This document shows positions 43,837-55,190 of a DNA stretch of 64,000 bases, piece by piece. A program made the position numbers and the translations under genes. The notes beneath the pieces were generated by a model, which worked only from the letters and a program-made list of their open reading frames with translations, made no database searches and was not told where the DNA came from. Location of the stretch: NCBI GenBank assembly GCA_029834535.1, contig JAQMWT010000534.1, forward strand, positions 62,001 through 126,000, written 5' to 3'. This DNA comes from Chrysophaeum taylorii. Its lineage: Eukaryota; Sar; Pelagophyceae; Pelagomonadales; Pelagomonadaceae. Within the stretch, counting starts at the first letter, position 1. Every line of letters begins with the position of its first letter.

Positions 43837-44862
43837 CTAGGAGTCAGTCCCCACGGACGCCCCGGTGTGACCGGAACTTTTTCTGGTGAGCTCTGTTGTA
43901 TGCTTCCGGATTTTCCGTCTGGGCGTGCGCTTCGAGGAGTGTCTGTCTGAGAGGCTGCCCGAGGGCGACTCAGACACTTGAGGTGGTGTTGGAAGCTCGA
44001 ATACGGGAAAGCGGTGGCTCTCGGCGGCTATGCACTCCGCTGCCGGGGGCAAACTTTGGCTCTCGGCGGGGGGGGCAGGAGGGGAGGATTTTCGGGAGCT
44101 AAACTCCAAGGAGGGCGATCTTGCCGGCGGTGGTGTAGGCTCCGAGGTTGTGCTTGCCAAGATGGGGCCTTTACCGAGTAGCCCCCGAGACACCTTGCTT
44201 GAGGTAAGAGAGCCGGAGTTTGTTGTTTCTCAGCGAAGTTGGCGCCACCACCCACGGGACAGCTTTGGAGGTCAGGCCATCGCCGGCAGCGTTGGGAACT
44301 TCTTCGGATTCTGCATCCGGGGTGGCGTTGGCGGCGGGGGTGGCGCGTGTTCAGAACCGTGGCCCGCCGCGGCGTCCTGCTGCACCTGGCAGAGCTGGGT
44401 CCAACAGGGGGGCCTGGTTGGTCGAAGGAGGAGAGGCCTCGAAGGAGGAGAGGCCTCGTGGTTGTCCTCCCTCCTTGGGCTGGAGCGCGGCCCGCCACAA
44501 GCTTAAGCACTCGAACGTCTCTTGGAGAGAGATTCAAGGCGACGCGGCGTAGATCTTCACCGAAGTTTTCTCTCCGACCACGTCGCGGCCTCGACCGGGC
44601 TGATGCTGTCCACGATCTTCTTGAGGCCGCGAGACTGACCGCCCAGTCCCCATTTTGATCCAGAGCTCCCGGCGCTAAAACCTCGAGTGGCACCTCCGTC
44701 GTCGTTGTTGTTGGTGGCACGTTTTCTTTGATGATCGATTGCCGCAAGCCCGGCGTAACCCGCGATCTGCGACCGCCCTGTAGCTGACGCCAGGCCGCAG
44801 TCGGCCTGCGCCTTGTTCAAAGCGCTCGCGACAACAGGCCCCCCGACGGCCACGAGACGCAT
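43837..44862 (-). CDS. Possible multi-exon Ser/Pro-rich gene, unknown
   Basis: Three minus-strand stretches look coding in different frames: MRLVAVGGPVVASALNKAQA with IAGYAGLAAIDHQRKRATNN (44557-44862), ENFGEDLRRVALNLSPRDVR (about 44520), and a Ser/Pro-rich tail, PTPPQVSESPSGSLSDRHSS (43837-44193). They could be exons of one gene whose start lies 120 bases from, and divergent to, the uL10-like gene at 44982. No domain and no certain splice sites. Confidence 0.3.
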
Positions 44863-44924
44863 CGCTGCCTCGCTTCGCCTCGTCGCGGCAGGCCGCGGGC
44901 CGCGGGCCGCAACCTCAAGAAGTT

Positions 44925-44951
44925 TTTAGGTTAAGGGTTAGGGTAAGTAAT
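44925..44951 (+). repeat. Short telomere-like TTAGGG stretch
   Basis: Reads TTAGGTTAAGGGTTAGGG. Only about three degenerate units, in the divergent intergenic space before the uL10-like gene. It may be a regulatory telo-box-like motif or an interstitial scrap. Confidence 0.4.
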
Positions 44952-44981
44952 TTTGTTCCAAATAAGGGGAAGTACAGCTGG

Positions 44982-45494
44982 ATGCGTCGCGTGCGGAAGA
45001 GTCGTATTATCGACAAGGCTCGCGCTGCCCTCGCGTCGCCCGTCGTCGCCGTCGCGACCGTTGCGCGCGGGGACGTTCCCACCTTGACCGCGACGCGCGC
45101 CATATTTCGGTCCCGGAATTTTGAATTCAAAAAAATTCCAAACCGTCTCGCCGCGATCGCTGTTCCGGAACTTTCCGGACTCTTCGCCGGCGACTGCTAC
45201 GTCGCGACCGGTCCGGACCTCAAATCTCTCGTCGATGCGGCCAAAGACGCGAACGCGACGGTGATTGGCGCGGCCCTCGGCGAGACATTTGTCTACCCAA
45301 CGGACCTCGAAGCGGCGGCGAAGATAAATCGAACGGACATCGAAGCTGCCGTCGCCAGAGCCATTGCCGCGGTTCCGCAGGGGGTTCGCGCGACGCTCCG
45401 CGCGCCTGTCTTGCAGGCGGCGCGGTCTTTTGCCGCACCGCCTCTTCGCTTGGCCCAGGCCCTCCAGAAGAACATCGAGAAGACGACGGAGTAG
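44982..45494 (+). CDS. Probable mitochondrial ribosomal protein uL10
   Basis: A 170-residue intronless frame. The layout fits bacterial/mitochondrial uL10: an N-terminal basic helix and strand (SRIIDKARAALASPVVAVAT, residues 7-26), the paired-helix region TLTATRAIFRSRNFEFKKIP with NRLAAIAVPELSGLFAGDCY (34-73; compare the family's R..L......K..KN.L...A), then the alternating strands VIGAALGETFVY and a helical tail ending APPLRLAQALQKNIEKTTE. This protein anchors the L7/L12 stalk to 23S-type rRNA; import to mitochondria would be expected, and the Arg-rich start fits. Length agrees with the family. Identification is by pattern only and a plastid copy is not excluded. It lies 120 bases from a divergent putative gene and is followed at once by Copia B/R repeat sequence. 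Confidence 0.55.
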   Translation: MRRVRKSRIIDKARAALASPVVAVATVARGDVPTLTATRAIFRSRNFEFKKIPNRLAAIAVPELSGLFAGDCYVATGPDLKSLVDAAKDANATVIGAALGETFVYPTDLEAAAKINRTDIEAAVARAIAAVPQGVRATLRAPVLQAARSFAAPPLRLAQALQKNIEKTTE

Positions 45495-45593
45495 ATGAGA
45501 ATAATGGGGGTAAAGATAGAAAATCTGAACTAGGGTTAGTATCCCATATTGTTTTCAGGAGGGTGAGTTCGCTTAACTTTTGCCACCTTTATC

Positions 45594-46626
45594 CTAACTA
45601 CTAATCGACAGATGTTTGTCTGTCTGTCTGTCTGTTTGTTTGTTTGTCCCTCGATTTAGGGTAAGGATCAGGTAGGCGCGAGAGTAAGGATCAGGTAGGC
45701 GCGAGAGCCAGACAGTGATCCTCCAAGCCGTCTACGGCGACCTCGCAGACTATTTCCACGACCCGCGGCGGCTCTTTTAGCGCGCCATTCTCACGCCCCG
45801 TCGAAACGATGTTGTCGATGCTGACAACGCGCGCATGACCGCGGCCTTTTTTTCCCGGAGACGAGGCGTCGGAGTTCTTTTCGGCTGACTAGGTTGGGTC
45901 GGAAGCCGACGCCTCGCTCTTTACAGTCGAGTTTTCAACTCCCTGACAACCAACGGCATGCTGACTTTGATCGCGAGCTTAAAGTCTTCGCAACCTCGAC
46001 CCGTCGCACGGCCACTGCAACGGTACCAGATACATCATCGATAGTGTCGTGTCACCGAGGCTCCTCCAACCTGTATCCCTCAAGCCCCACCGACGCCAAA
46101 CGATCAACAAGAGCCAGAGGCAGACGCCCCGCAAGGTCGGCGTCCTCTTGCCCAAGCCCGTCTTCTGCCACGTCCAGCTCTACGTGGCTCTCTGTCGATC
46201 GGCAACCCCGAGGATATCCTCTTCTGAGTCGACGACTCCACCCTACCCCACACGTGCTGCGCAATACCGATAAGCCCCCTCCCGGCGTCTACACGCGCAC
46301 GGTAGGTGAACTTACTGGGACCAGGTGAACTTACTGGGGTTTGAGATTGGGACTAGGTGAACTTAGTGACCAGGTGAACTTACTGAGACCAAGTGAACTT
46401 ACAGGGGCTTTTAGAGTGAACGCAAAGGCGAGCGGCGTGTACGGATCAAAGCAGCTTAGATTGGCGGAGGTGAGAGCGACGAGCTCGAAGGAGAGTGGGG
46501 TGAGTGGATGTGAGCACGAGTGGGCTTACACCGAACTTACTGGGGTTAGAGATTGGGACTAGGTGAACTTACTGGGACCAGGTGAACTTACTGGGGTTAG
46601 AGATATGTGAACTTACTGGCCTGCAC
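45594..46626 (+). repeat. Dispersed repeat R, copy R3
   Basis: About 1.03 kb, from CCTAACTACTAATCGACAGA to GGCCTGCACTTGT, collinear with R1 and R2. In Copia A the flanking motifs AGGGTTAGTT and GTGATTTAAGAAAAC lie close together (10230-10252) without R, so R appears inserted inside the left end of Copia B. Confidence 0.8.
46307..46618 (+). repeat. GTGAACTTACTGG minisatellite in R3
   Basis: About seven copies of GTGAACTTACTGG or close variants with the same linkers as in R2, forming the 3' part of repeat R. Confidence 0.85.
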
Positions 46627-46779
46627 TTGTAGTGATTTAAGAAAACGCTGTGTGTTATTCACACACACCGGCGGTTGTTGTCCTCGATTAAGAGACAGAT
46701 TCGAGGACAGACTACCACTGTGCGCACGCTCGGCTGAAGGGTATAATAACACAGTTGGGATTACCACTGTTCTCTACTA

Positions 46780-46800
46780 GGTATTGGGCACCAGAGCCCC
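46780..46800 (+). other. Primer-binding-like site of Copia B
   Basis: ATTGGGCACCAGAGCC resembles the common Copia priming sequence ATTGGTATCAGAGCC (complement of initiator tRNA-Met) and lies between the leader and the gag-like region, as expected. The match is imperfect, so this is tentative. Confidence 0.35.
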
Positions 46801-48750
46801 AGGATTCCCAGACAAGTCGTCAAGCTCGCCGACGTTGCTGAACCCAAGCAAAATGCAAACCAGTCAAGAACTACTCCAGAAGGAGTTAAAAAAGAACAAG
46901 AAGTTCGTTTCAAACAGCAAGCTCGAGCGTACGAAGCTCGGCATAAACAAGAGATGCAATATCAAGAAACTCGCTTGATGGCACAATTCAATGCCCAATT
47001 AAGCGCTTTGTCCACCCAAGTGCAAGCAACACGAGGGACACCACCACCTGCCGTCGCTGCTGCGGCTCCGCCTCCCACTCCGGCTCAACAAGATCCCACC
47101 AACTCCAAGATTAACACCTTTAGTGACCCACCAAGTGCCGTTCTCAAGTCCCTCGGCACAATGTGACACCGCAGATGCTTTCGTTTTGTGTCATGCAATT
47201 GTTCGTCGAACATTTGATGCCTGAAACAGGTATAACTCAATACTTCCTACAGGGCTTGCTTCTACGCGTGGGAATCCGTCCTGCGCGGATCTAACGATCT
47301 CGCTGACGCGCTCCTAGGAAAAGAAGCCGACTTCATCATCATCGTATATCTCCGCGAGACTGTAGTACACCCCCTCTTTCGCCGTTTCCTACATGCCGGT
47401 AGCGACTCCGTCAAGCACCCAGCATACGACGAAATTGATGCACTCGAATCCTCCTATCTCCGATAGGGGACTCGAATTCGTGCTTCAAGTTCGCCTCGGA
47501 CTCGATAAGCACACGGGCCAAAACCACATCCACCATGCGCATTATGTTTACAATGCCCCTTTCTGGACACGCCGTTCAACCCTGAAATACATGAACCAGC
47601 TCACTACATCGACTACATGCGTCATGTCCAGCAGCAACTCCGCCAGATCACCACGGAGAGCTTCTCTCTCCAACTTCCCGACAACAAGATCCTTCCTCGA
47701 GGAAATTCACCAAATTCTCCGCTTCGAGTACCCCCCAAGCTTTTGCTAAACTCCCGCGCCCCAACACACATCAAGGGCTTTTCACGTCTTGCCAACTGTC
47801 TGCGCACTCCCAACGACTCGCTGTTACTCAACGAAGACAAGGACGCCATCCACCACCTTCCTAAGCATCATCGCTCGCATCACCGTCATTTCAACGTTTG
47901 AGCGCAACTTTTGGGCTCACCTCAACAAGCCTCACCCCACTCTTAACTTCAAGCCTTTGCGCTTCGTTACGGACTTTGGTCGTCTGCCAACAAAAGACAA
48001 AGACAACCCCCGCTTTCGCTCCCGCCGTCACGGTCTCCACCGAAAACGATGATGACACTTCTCCCTCTGAAGAACACGACACCCCACCGGACCCCGTCGA
48101 AGACGCCGACCCCGTCGCCGTTTTTCTCACGGAGGCCAATCTTGATCAAGAGGAAGACAATGATCTTATTCATCAACTCCACGCCTACCGCAAGAAGCAA
48201 ATTTCGCGGCACGTCAAAAAGCCCCCTCCAAGCAAAATGCCTCCCAATCCTCGCTCCCCGTCTTACTACGACGTCAATGCCAGTCCTAAGCCCCCAAGGC
48301 CACCTCTGTCACCCCACCGAAGAACAAGCACCGTCCCCGCGCTCCTCCTGTCACCCCTGACAAACGAGAGCACCCGCATCTTCGCAAGGTCACCTTCCCC
48401 ACACAACCTCATCCCCCCAAACCATCTACTCCAGACCAACGCTTCAAGGTCCCCCTTCGTGAAGTCCGTCGCAAGCTCCAAACCATACGGAATCTTAGCC
48501 AAGCCGGTCGCCAACATACGTCCAGCTCCGAGCATATGAACAAGCTCATCAACCTCATCACCACCATTTCCGACGAGAAAATTCTTTCCGAAGCCGAAAA
48601 TGACGCCGCCGAATTCCTCCAGATGTTAACGTCCGATCCCCAAGACGATCAACCTGATGAGGGCGAAACCGAAACCGATGAACAAGACGACAAAGGACAC
48701 CTCGGTCTCTATGACGACAACGGCAAAACGTCACCGTGACTACATGCGTG
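46800..48750 (+). CDS. Gag-like region of Copia B
   Basis: Position between primer site and protease implies gag. The visible text is charged and Pro-rich (SEEHDTPPDPVEDADPVAVF, ISRHVKKPPPSKMPPNPRSP). No zinc knuckle was found. Assignment rests on order alone. Confidence 0.4.
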
Positions 48751-48949
48751 CTCTCCACACCAGAGTCGGCTTTTTCGCTGATGGTTGCCGACGACGCCTG
48801 TGCCGCCAACCACACCTTACTTCATCAGGCACCAAACCTCCAGATGACGAATTTCCCAACCTCATCGACTATTTCCACTCGAGTAGTCGCAGATTTTCTT
48901 TGTGCAACTTACACTCCAGGAAAAAAGACATCAAAGAAGACTAACTCGC

Positions 48950-49310
48950 TGCACGGATGCAATGGACCCGGCACTGAAACCTCATTGATTGACGGTGGCG
49001 CATCTTTTTGCTTTACGCGCACAATTCAAAATTTTGTTCCCGAGACCATACGCCGAATTCCCGAACACACCATTCATATGGGCCGAGGGACTCTTACCAG
49101 TCACTTCATCGGTGTTAAACCGTTGTATCTGCAGGCTGCAGGTCTCTCTTCAAAGGATACAAAAGACAAAACCGGTTACGCTTCTTTTTCTCGTATTTAT
49201 GGTAGTCCCGCAATTCAGGCAAGGTTATCGCAACATCTCAGGTCAAAGCTCTGCATGTACAAGCAACAGACCCGCCACTGCCCCACGAGCCCTCCTTTAT
49301 GAGCTCCTAA
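48950..49310 (+). CDS. Aspartic protease part of Copia B
   Basis: The active-site-like TSLIDGGASFCFTRTIQ, with D-G-G-A at the position of D-S/T-G-A, lies between the gag-like region and the methyltransferase part. Confidence 0.55.
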
Positions 49311-49462
49311 AGTCATCAACCTCAGACCCCCACAATTACGCAACACTTCTAGGAAAGACCGCCGTCGTACTTGCCACTCGCAAGCCTAACGGCCTGTTGT
49401 CTCTGCCATCCCACCCAAAGCAAACATTCGCCACTGTGGTCAGCTTTCACACAAGATAACGA

Positions 49463-50920
49463 ATGTCACTCAAGGATGAGATTGCACACATCACCCAGCA
49501 TGTCGCAAAGACACGCTCACAATCGCACATGCTTGACTTCGTGAAGTTGCAAAACCATTCCCTGTATCTCGACGAACTGCTCAACATTCAATCTCCTGTC
49601 GTCCACTACGCCTTCAATGGCTCAGCAGACCTCTCTGCGCAGCCGCAAACCCCTCTGCTCAAAACCGCCATTATTGCAGGTGGACTCCACCAGGAAGGTT
49701 TCGACACTTTTCGCAAACGATTCGACAGCCTTACTGTCCTGGTCACCTGCGAAATCAACGATATCCTGCGCACCCGTGCGCAACAACTCTTTCCGCACGC
49801 CAAGCACTATGCGGACCTCAGAAAACTCAATGCCGCACTCCAAACCGGCAAAATACGACTCCCTACATTCGACCTGGCACTTTTCACATTGCCCTGCCAA
49901 CATCTGAGTGTAATGAAAGACTACGACGGCTATGCCACTCCGATCACCGCCGACCTTTTCGTCAAAGAACAAATCCGCTTCGTTCGTTGCACGCTCCCGA
50001 CCTATGCCATTGTCGAGAACGTACCTCCCAACCCCCGAACTCACCACGAGTATGCTCAACTCGCCAAGGGTTATCAGCGCTTAGGCTACTTCCGCCACTC
50101 CGGCGTCTACAATGCCTCTGCTTTTGGTGATGTCATCAGCAAGACTCGCTATCTCGCTGTGTATATCCGGCACCCGCTCACCGGCTACAACCTCGAGAAA
50201 ACTGCCTCTACTTGGTTAACCTCGCCTCCGAGCATGCTTCCTCTCCTGGATCCCAGTCACACCATCCCTGACGATCTCTGGATCGCCAAACCCGCCCTTC
50301 GTGGTACAGTGCCCCGTTCCACATTGGACTACTACCAGCACAAGGCCACCTACTCCTACAAGCCCACCAACGCCTCGAAACTCTCGATTTCCGAGAATGC
50401 CCGCATCTGCCAAATGCTCGCACGTCTCACCAAGCCCTTCACGGATCTCGGTCTAGATGCCGACGGCACCCCCTACGCCACAATGGCGTCCATTTCCAAC
50501 CTACTGGTTTTCACGCTCCTGCACAACCATTTGTCGCAACACCCCACTCTCGCCGCTTGGAACACCATCCGCTGTTTTCATGCCTCAGAGTCCCAATGTG
50601 CTTACCATTTGGATGGAGCCATCACCAGCACCGCCGCTACTGCCGTCGCCTGTGGCTACTTCCCGCGCGCCTCCCTCACCCTTCATTCCAGGCCCCCTAA
50701 GACTTTAGACTGTTCCCATCAACCCGCAATCTTCTCCCCAACAAGCACTCCTTTGCCCTGGATGTTCCCACGGGCACCGCCTTTCTGGTCGTCGCTTACA
50801 CCACCTCCTTGGCCGCCGCTCACAGCTGTTCGCGCCCGTCCCCACTTGGGTCCACTATATGAATCGTTCGCATCCTGGCTTTGCAGCGATCGACTCACAA
50901 CGGCGAATTGCTCTCGATGA
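49463..50920 (+). CDS. Cytosine-5 DNA methyltransferase part of Copia B
   Basis: Transfers a methyl group from S-adenosylmethionine to cytosine C5 in DNA. Family motifs in order: I, AIIAGGLHQEGFDTF (about 49670-49710, SAM binding); II, VTCEIND; III, HYADLRKL; IV, FDLALFTLPCQHLS with the catalytic Cys (about 49890); VI, AIVENVPPNPRTHHE with the ENV Glu (about 50020); VII-like, YQRLGYF; VIII-like, ASAFGDVISKTRYLAVYIR (about 50125). The following about 230 residues would be target recognition or element-specific sequence; motifs IX and X were not placed. Motif spacing fits C5-MTases rather than N6-adenine enzymes. It lies between protease and integrase, in the element's own orientation, and the same region is present in Copia A, so it belongs to the element family. 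Confidence 0.85.
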   Translation: MSLKDEIAHITQHVAKTRSQSHMLDFVKLQNHSLYLDELLNIQSPVVHYAFNGSADLSAQPQTPLLKTAIIAGGLHQEGFDTFRKRFDSLTVLVTCEINDILRTRAQQLFPHAKHYADLRKLNAALQTGKIRLPTFDLALFTLPCQHLSVMKDYDGYATPITADLFVKEQIRFVRCTLPTYAIVENVPPNPRTHHEYAQLAKGYQRLGYFRHSGVYNASAFGDVISKTRYLAVYIRHPLTGYNLEKTASTWLTSPPSMLPLLDPSHTIPDDLWIAKPALRGTVPRSTLDYYQHKATYSYKPTNASKLSISENARICQMLARLTKPFTDLGLDADGTPYATMASISNLLVFTLLHNHLSQHPTLAAWNTIRCFHASESQCAYHLDGAITSTAATAVACGYFPRASLTLHSRPPKTLDCSHQPAIFSPTSTPLPWMFPRAPPFWSSLTPPPWPPLTAVRARPHLGPLYESFASWLCSDRLTTANCSR

Positions 50921-51549
50921 CATGACCCCAAGGGACTCGTAATGTCCAAAGCACGTCCCACTTACGCGGACTATGTCGGCCACATCGGAGACACGCTTCA
51001 GAAGAGCACCAAGTGCTACTCGGTCACTGGCTCGTACCCCACCAACACGAGCTACTCCAACGCCTTGCTGCTGATCTCTCCAGACCATATCCGCTATGCG
51101 ACCCTCAACGAAATCGCAAAGTTTGGACACCACTCGGTAAACCCGGAACTGCTCCGACTATTCAAACAGCACCCGCCGTACTTCGCGTTCAAGGCACTGG
51201 CCAACGCCGTCCCGCACCACATGTTGCAGGTTCACGTCGAATGGGCTACAATACGCAATGGCATCCCCAGCCCCGGAGACATCCACCAGGCTGCAGAATT
51301 CTTCTCGGCCTTCTCCAGCCGTCTCCTAGCAGAGGAAGACCTGAACCTCACCTCCCTCTTCAATGCCGTTGCAGATGTTCACCATGATGCGATCCGCAAA
51401 CCAAGCAAATCGACAAACCTCGAGACGCTTCTTGCCGAGGCAACCATTGCTAAAATCCGAGTCGACAAGCGACCCAGCCCCCCCCCCCGCGCCTCGACTG
51501 CCGCTCTGCCTCCCTTGCACCAGCCTGGCACCACTCAGCACGCCAAAAG

Positions 51550-52200
51550 AGTGCTTTTGGTCACTCGCTGGCACCGCATACACCACCAGCAACCAGAGAT
51601 TCTTCGCCGCACGATTGCCGCTAACGTAACTAATCTCCGCCCAGGTGATGGTCGGTATCTGCAAGACTGCAGTGAATGCAAGCGCTGCCAATCGCACGTA
51701 AGCTTCAGTCACAAAAACACTTCCTGGTCACAGGATGAACTGGCCTCTGCTCCTGGCCAACACCTCCACATGGATGTGTCATACCCGAGCATCCACAAGT
51801 GCCACGGCGGATTTCGCTATATCATGCACTTTGTGTGTATCATCGCAGCACACAAATGGGTCTATTTCCTACGGAAATTAGACGCCCAAGATGTTCTGGC
51901 CGGCATCCTCTATGTGGTCAATGTGATTAAAGTCGAATTCGATGTCAATGTGAAGATCATATCGTCTGATGCCTTCTCAACTTTTCGCTCTGAAGTTTTC
52001 CACCCCCTCAAGGTGCAGCTTGGTCTCCAATTCCAAATCCTTGGTTGCCACCTACACCAGCGGAACTTTGCTGAAAACATTATCAAAGAAAACACTCGAG
52101 GCACCGTGGTTCGTCTCCTCAACCTTCGCAGTGTACGCATCGAAGGAAAGTCTATTGCCGCAGAGTATTATCACCCATTTGCTCTCCTGCATAAGACCGA
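51550..52200 (+). CDS. Integrase part of Copia B
   Basis: Zinc-binding H-H-C-C region (TRWHRIHHQQPEILRR, then CSECKRCQSH), and DDE core contexts HLHMDVSYPSIHKCHGGF (first Asp), KIISSDAFSTFR (second Asp) and RNFAENIIKENTRG (Glu). Confidence 0.85.
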
Positions 52201-53639
52201 CAACCAGCGCTCTCATGGACTGCCCTCGCGCCCACACATGCCATGCTCCGTTCCCCGGCGTATCATCTCACCCACGGCGCCGCTCTTGAAGCTTCTCCCC
52301 TTTGGCGAACCTGTCACTTTTGTCTACCCTCAAAGTCACAAACTGGAACCCTCCAGCGTCTCTGCCTCTTACTTTCATAGTAACAACTATCTCCCGAACC
52401 TCCCCGGAACGGACCGATTTATCCGTGATGTTCACAGCTCTATCCTGCTTGTACATCAAGGGCGATATGGACAAATCGTCACATCAAACGACTTTCATGT
52501 CGACGCGGACATGCCAGTCAACCGAAACAAGGAGATCGAACGGATCAAAGCACTTGCACAGATCCCAACAAAGGCACGACAGAAGAGGACCCGCTACCAG
52601 CTATAAGCAAACAGCAAATGCCGGAAATTAGACAGGAATCAAAAAATGAGGGCGAGACTCACGACGACGAGCACGATGATAAACCTAGCGATGACGACGA
52701 ACACAAAGAACCGGATCCAACTCCCGCTGCTGATTCTAGTCCCGTCTGCAACGCGACACCTGAACAGGATTTTTCGTTCCTCAACCGGCCACCTCCGCCG
52801 GATGGTAGCATTCCGATGCCCAAACGAAAAGATCGCCTAGAGGTTGTTCTCGACGATTCGGGTTTTACTCCAGTTCTCGTGCATCGCAACCAGAGCGATA
52901 AGCTCAAAGCAGATCTCAATGACGAACGTGGATTTCGCATCCCTAAGGATCAACTCTACATCGTGAAACGTGTTGACGATGGAAAACTCTTCACCAGACG
53001 CATTATCGCCTCAGAGTATGGTCGCAACTGGAAATACCAACAGGAGCAATCCACGGCTCACGCCACAGCCAACATGTCCAGCACATTGATGTTCCTCATC
53101 AGTGTCAGCGCTCTACACCAGGGCCACGCCGCCAGCATCGCCTCTGCTCTCAACATTCGAAGAGATGCTAAGCCGCCTAATGATGTCCCGAAAGGATGTC
53201 TCCTAGCAAGTACCACACAAGACTATGGTATCATGGGCGGCACCGCACTGGATTTGCAGAGAGAAACCGACGCGGAACTCTTGTACGTTGACTTCCCCAG
53301 GAAGCCATACCACTCATCTTTGTTGGTTGACCACCTTGATAACGACAATTCTGTTCTCGAGAAATATGTGTGCCATGACGAAATGTCACCGGCAGAGTAC
53401 TATGCGCGTCAATGGAACCAAGAATTCTGTTGTATGGGTTCCTCTCTTTTGTGGGACATCTCCGCGCATCAACACTACCATCTAGCTTCTCGTCACAGGC
53501 ATGCCTTCATGCATGGTTCTGGCGAACTCGGACACCTCTTCCTAAGTCAAAGTGATCCGAATCAAGACATTATACAAGAAGTCATGGACTATGATTTGCA
53601 GCACATCGATCACGTCGTGTTACAGCTCGTGACTGCCGA

Positions 53640-55190
53640 AGATATTGTCTATGAGCCCGAAAAGATTGTCGAACTCAAAGGACTCAGCGAAGAAGATAAG
53701 CTAAAGCATATCGCTTCGATTCGCAAGGAAATTGAGGGATTGTGCTCCAATGGTGTCTTCAAGCTTGAGCCTTTACCGCCAGACCGTTCGTCTATCTCGA
53801 CGAAGCTCGTGCTGAAGATCAAGTATTTTGCTGACGGCACTCCAGACCGCAAAAAAGCTCGTCTAGTCGCCCGAGGTTTCTTGGCACGTGTAGGCACTGA
53901 CTTTTATGCCACATCCTCCCCAACCGCAATGCTCGCTACCAACCGGCTACTGCTCGCCATCGCTGTGAAGCACAAGCTCCCCGTCGCGCACGCGGACATT
54001 CCTCAGGCATTCATCCAATCGGCACTCGATCGCCCAGTATGGATCGACTTTCTTCGAGGAATACGTGGTTATCGACGAGTTGGTTGTCAGTCACATCGCG
54101 GTCTCCTCGTCGCATGGCGACAAGCTTGATGGTCACTCTCCGCCGACCGACCTTTCGGCGCTCCTCGTCTACAGGCCCGTGATTCCGGACTGGCACCTGT
54201 CGGTCCGGCCTGGCTCCCATGCTCGGGAGAGGTCTGAAGTTAGTTAGTTAGTTATACGTGTCTCGCCAAATCTTATCCAGAAGATACAAAAGAACCACCC
54301 AGAGTCGAAGCTCGCTCTCCGACTCGTCAAGGCTCTCTATGGCCTTAAACAGTCAGCTTTGTTGTGGAACATTAAGCTCGACTCATTTCTTCGACAACAT
54401 GAGTTCGAACGCTCACAAGTCGATACTTGTCTATATATCAATTGGGGTCGATCTATCAACCAATGGGTATTACTAACCGTTTCAGTCGATGACTTATTGA
54501 TCACTGGTACCAACACTGCCAAAATTGCGTCTCTTCGCACCGCTCTGGAGACCGAATATGGCAAGAGTACATGGCATGACAACATCAGATCCTTTCTTGG
54601 CATCGATGTTCACTACGATGTCTCCGCTGGTCATCTCACTATGAATGTAGCAGCGAAGATCACTAAGATGCTCGCTGAGCATAAGCTCAACCTACATAGT
54701 CTAGACGTCCCCTATTCGGACATCCTCTCCCAAAAGCCTTCTACTAAATTTCTCTCCGACTTGGCTGCTACCTTAGACGTATTACGCCAAAACTTCCCTT
54801 TCTACTGTGGCACCAGCATTTATTTGTCTGTCACATGTCGGCCTGACATCACCACCTTGTGCAACAAATGCTGCAAGGAGATGCACAACCCCGACCAAAC
54901 ACACCTTCTGCACTTATATGTTTTACTTCGCTATTTAAAGGGCACTCCGAATGATTCCCTCGACTATTCATCCGCCAGCCCCTCTATTACCCCCTTTATT
55001 CAGCATCTGATCGCCCACTATCCTGAACTGCATCACCTTCGTTCACCTATTATCTGTTTTATTGATGCAAGCTTTGCTGATCGTTCTGACCCTCGCTTAC
55101 GATCCAATTCTGGTGCATGTATATTCGTCTTTGGCAATCTCGTATTTTGGTCTAGCAAACGACAAACTCTTACTGCCAAAAGAAGCTGAA
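53640..55190 (+). CDS. Reverse transcriptase-RNase H part of Copia B
   Basis: RVT_2 text KLVLKIKYFADGTPDRKKAR, LPVAHADIPQAFIQSAL, catalytic SVDDLLITG near 54485, and RNase H CFIDASFADRSDPRLRSNSG near 55060. A SINE-like insertion lies at 54068-54253. Confidence 0.88.
54068..54253 (+). mobile_element. 5'-truncated SINE-like retroposon in Copia B
   Basis: 186 bp with a 7-bp target duplication, ATACGTG (54061-54067 and 54254-54260). Copia A keeps the empty site (GGAATACGTGTCTCGCC near 14840). Only the 3' half of the element is present and it ends in tandem GTTA units. Truncation at the 5' end is typical of target-primed reverse transcription. Confidence 0.88.

Noticed and set aside
44925-44951. 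True telomere or chromosome end
   Set aside because: Only about three degenerate units, followed by a gene and a further 19 kb of sequence.
49463-50920. N6-adenine or RNA methyltransferase identity
   Set aside because: The catalytic stretch has PCQ rather than a DPPY/NPPY motif, and the motif order with ENV fits C5 enzymes.
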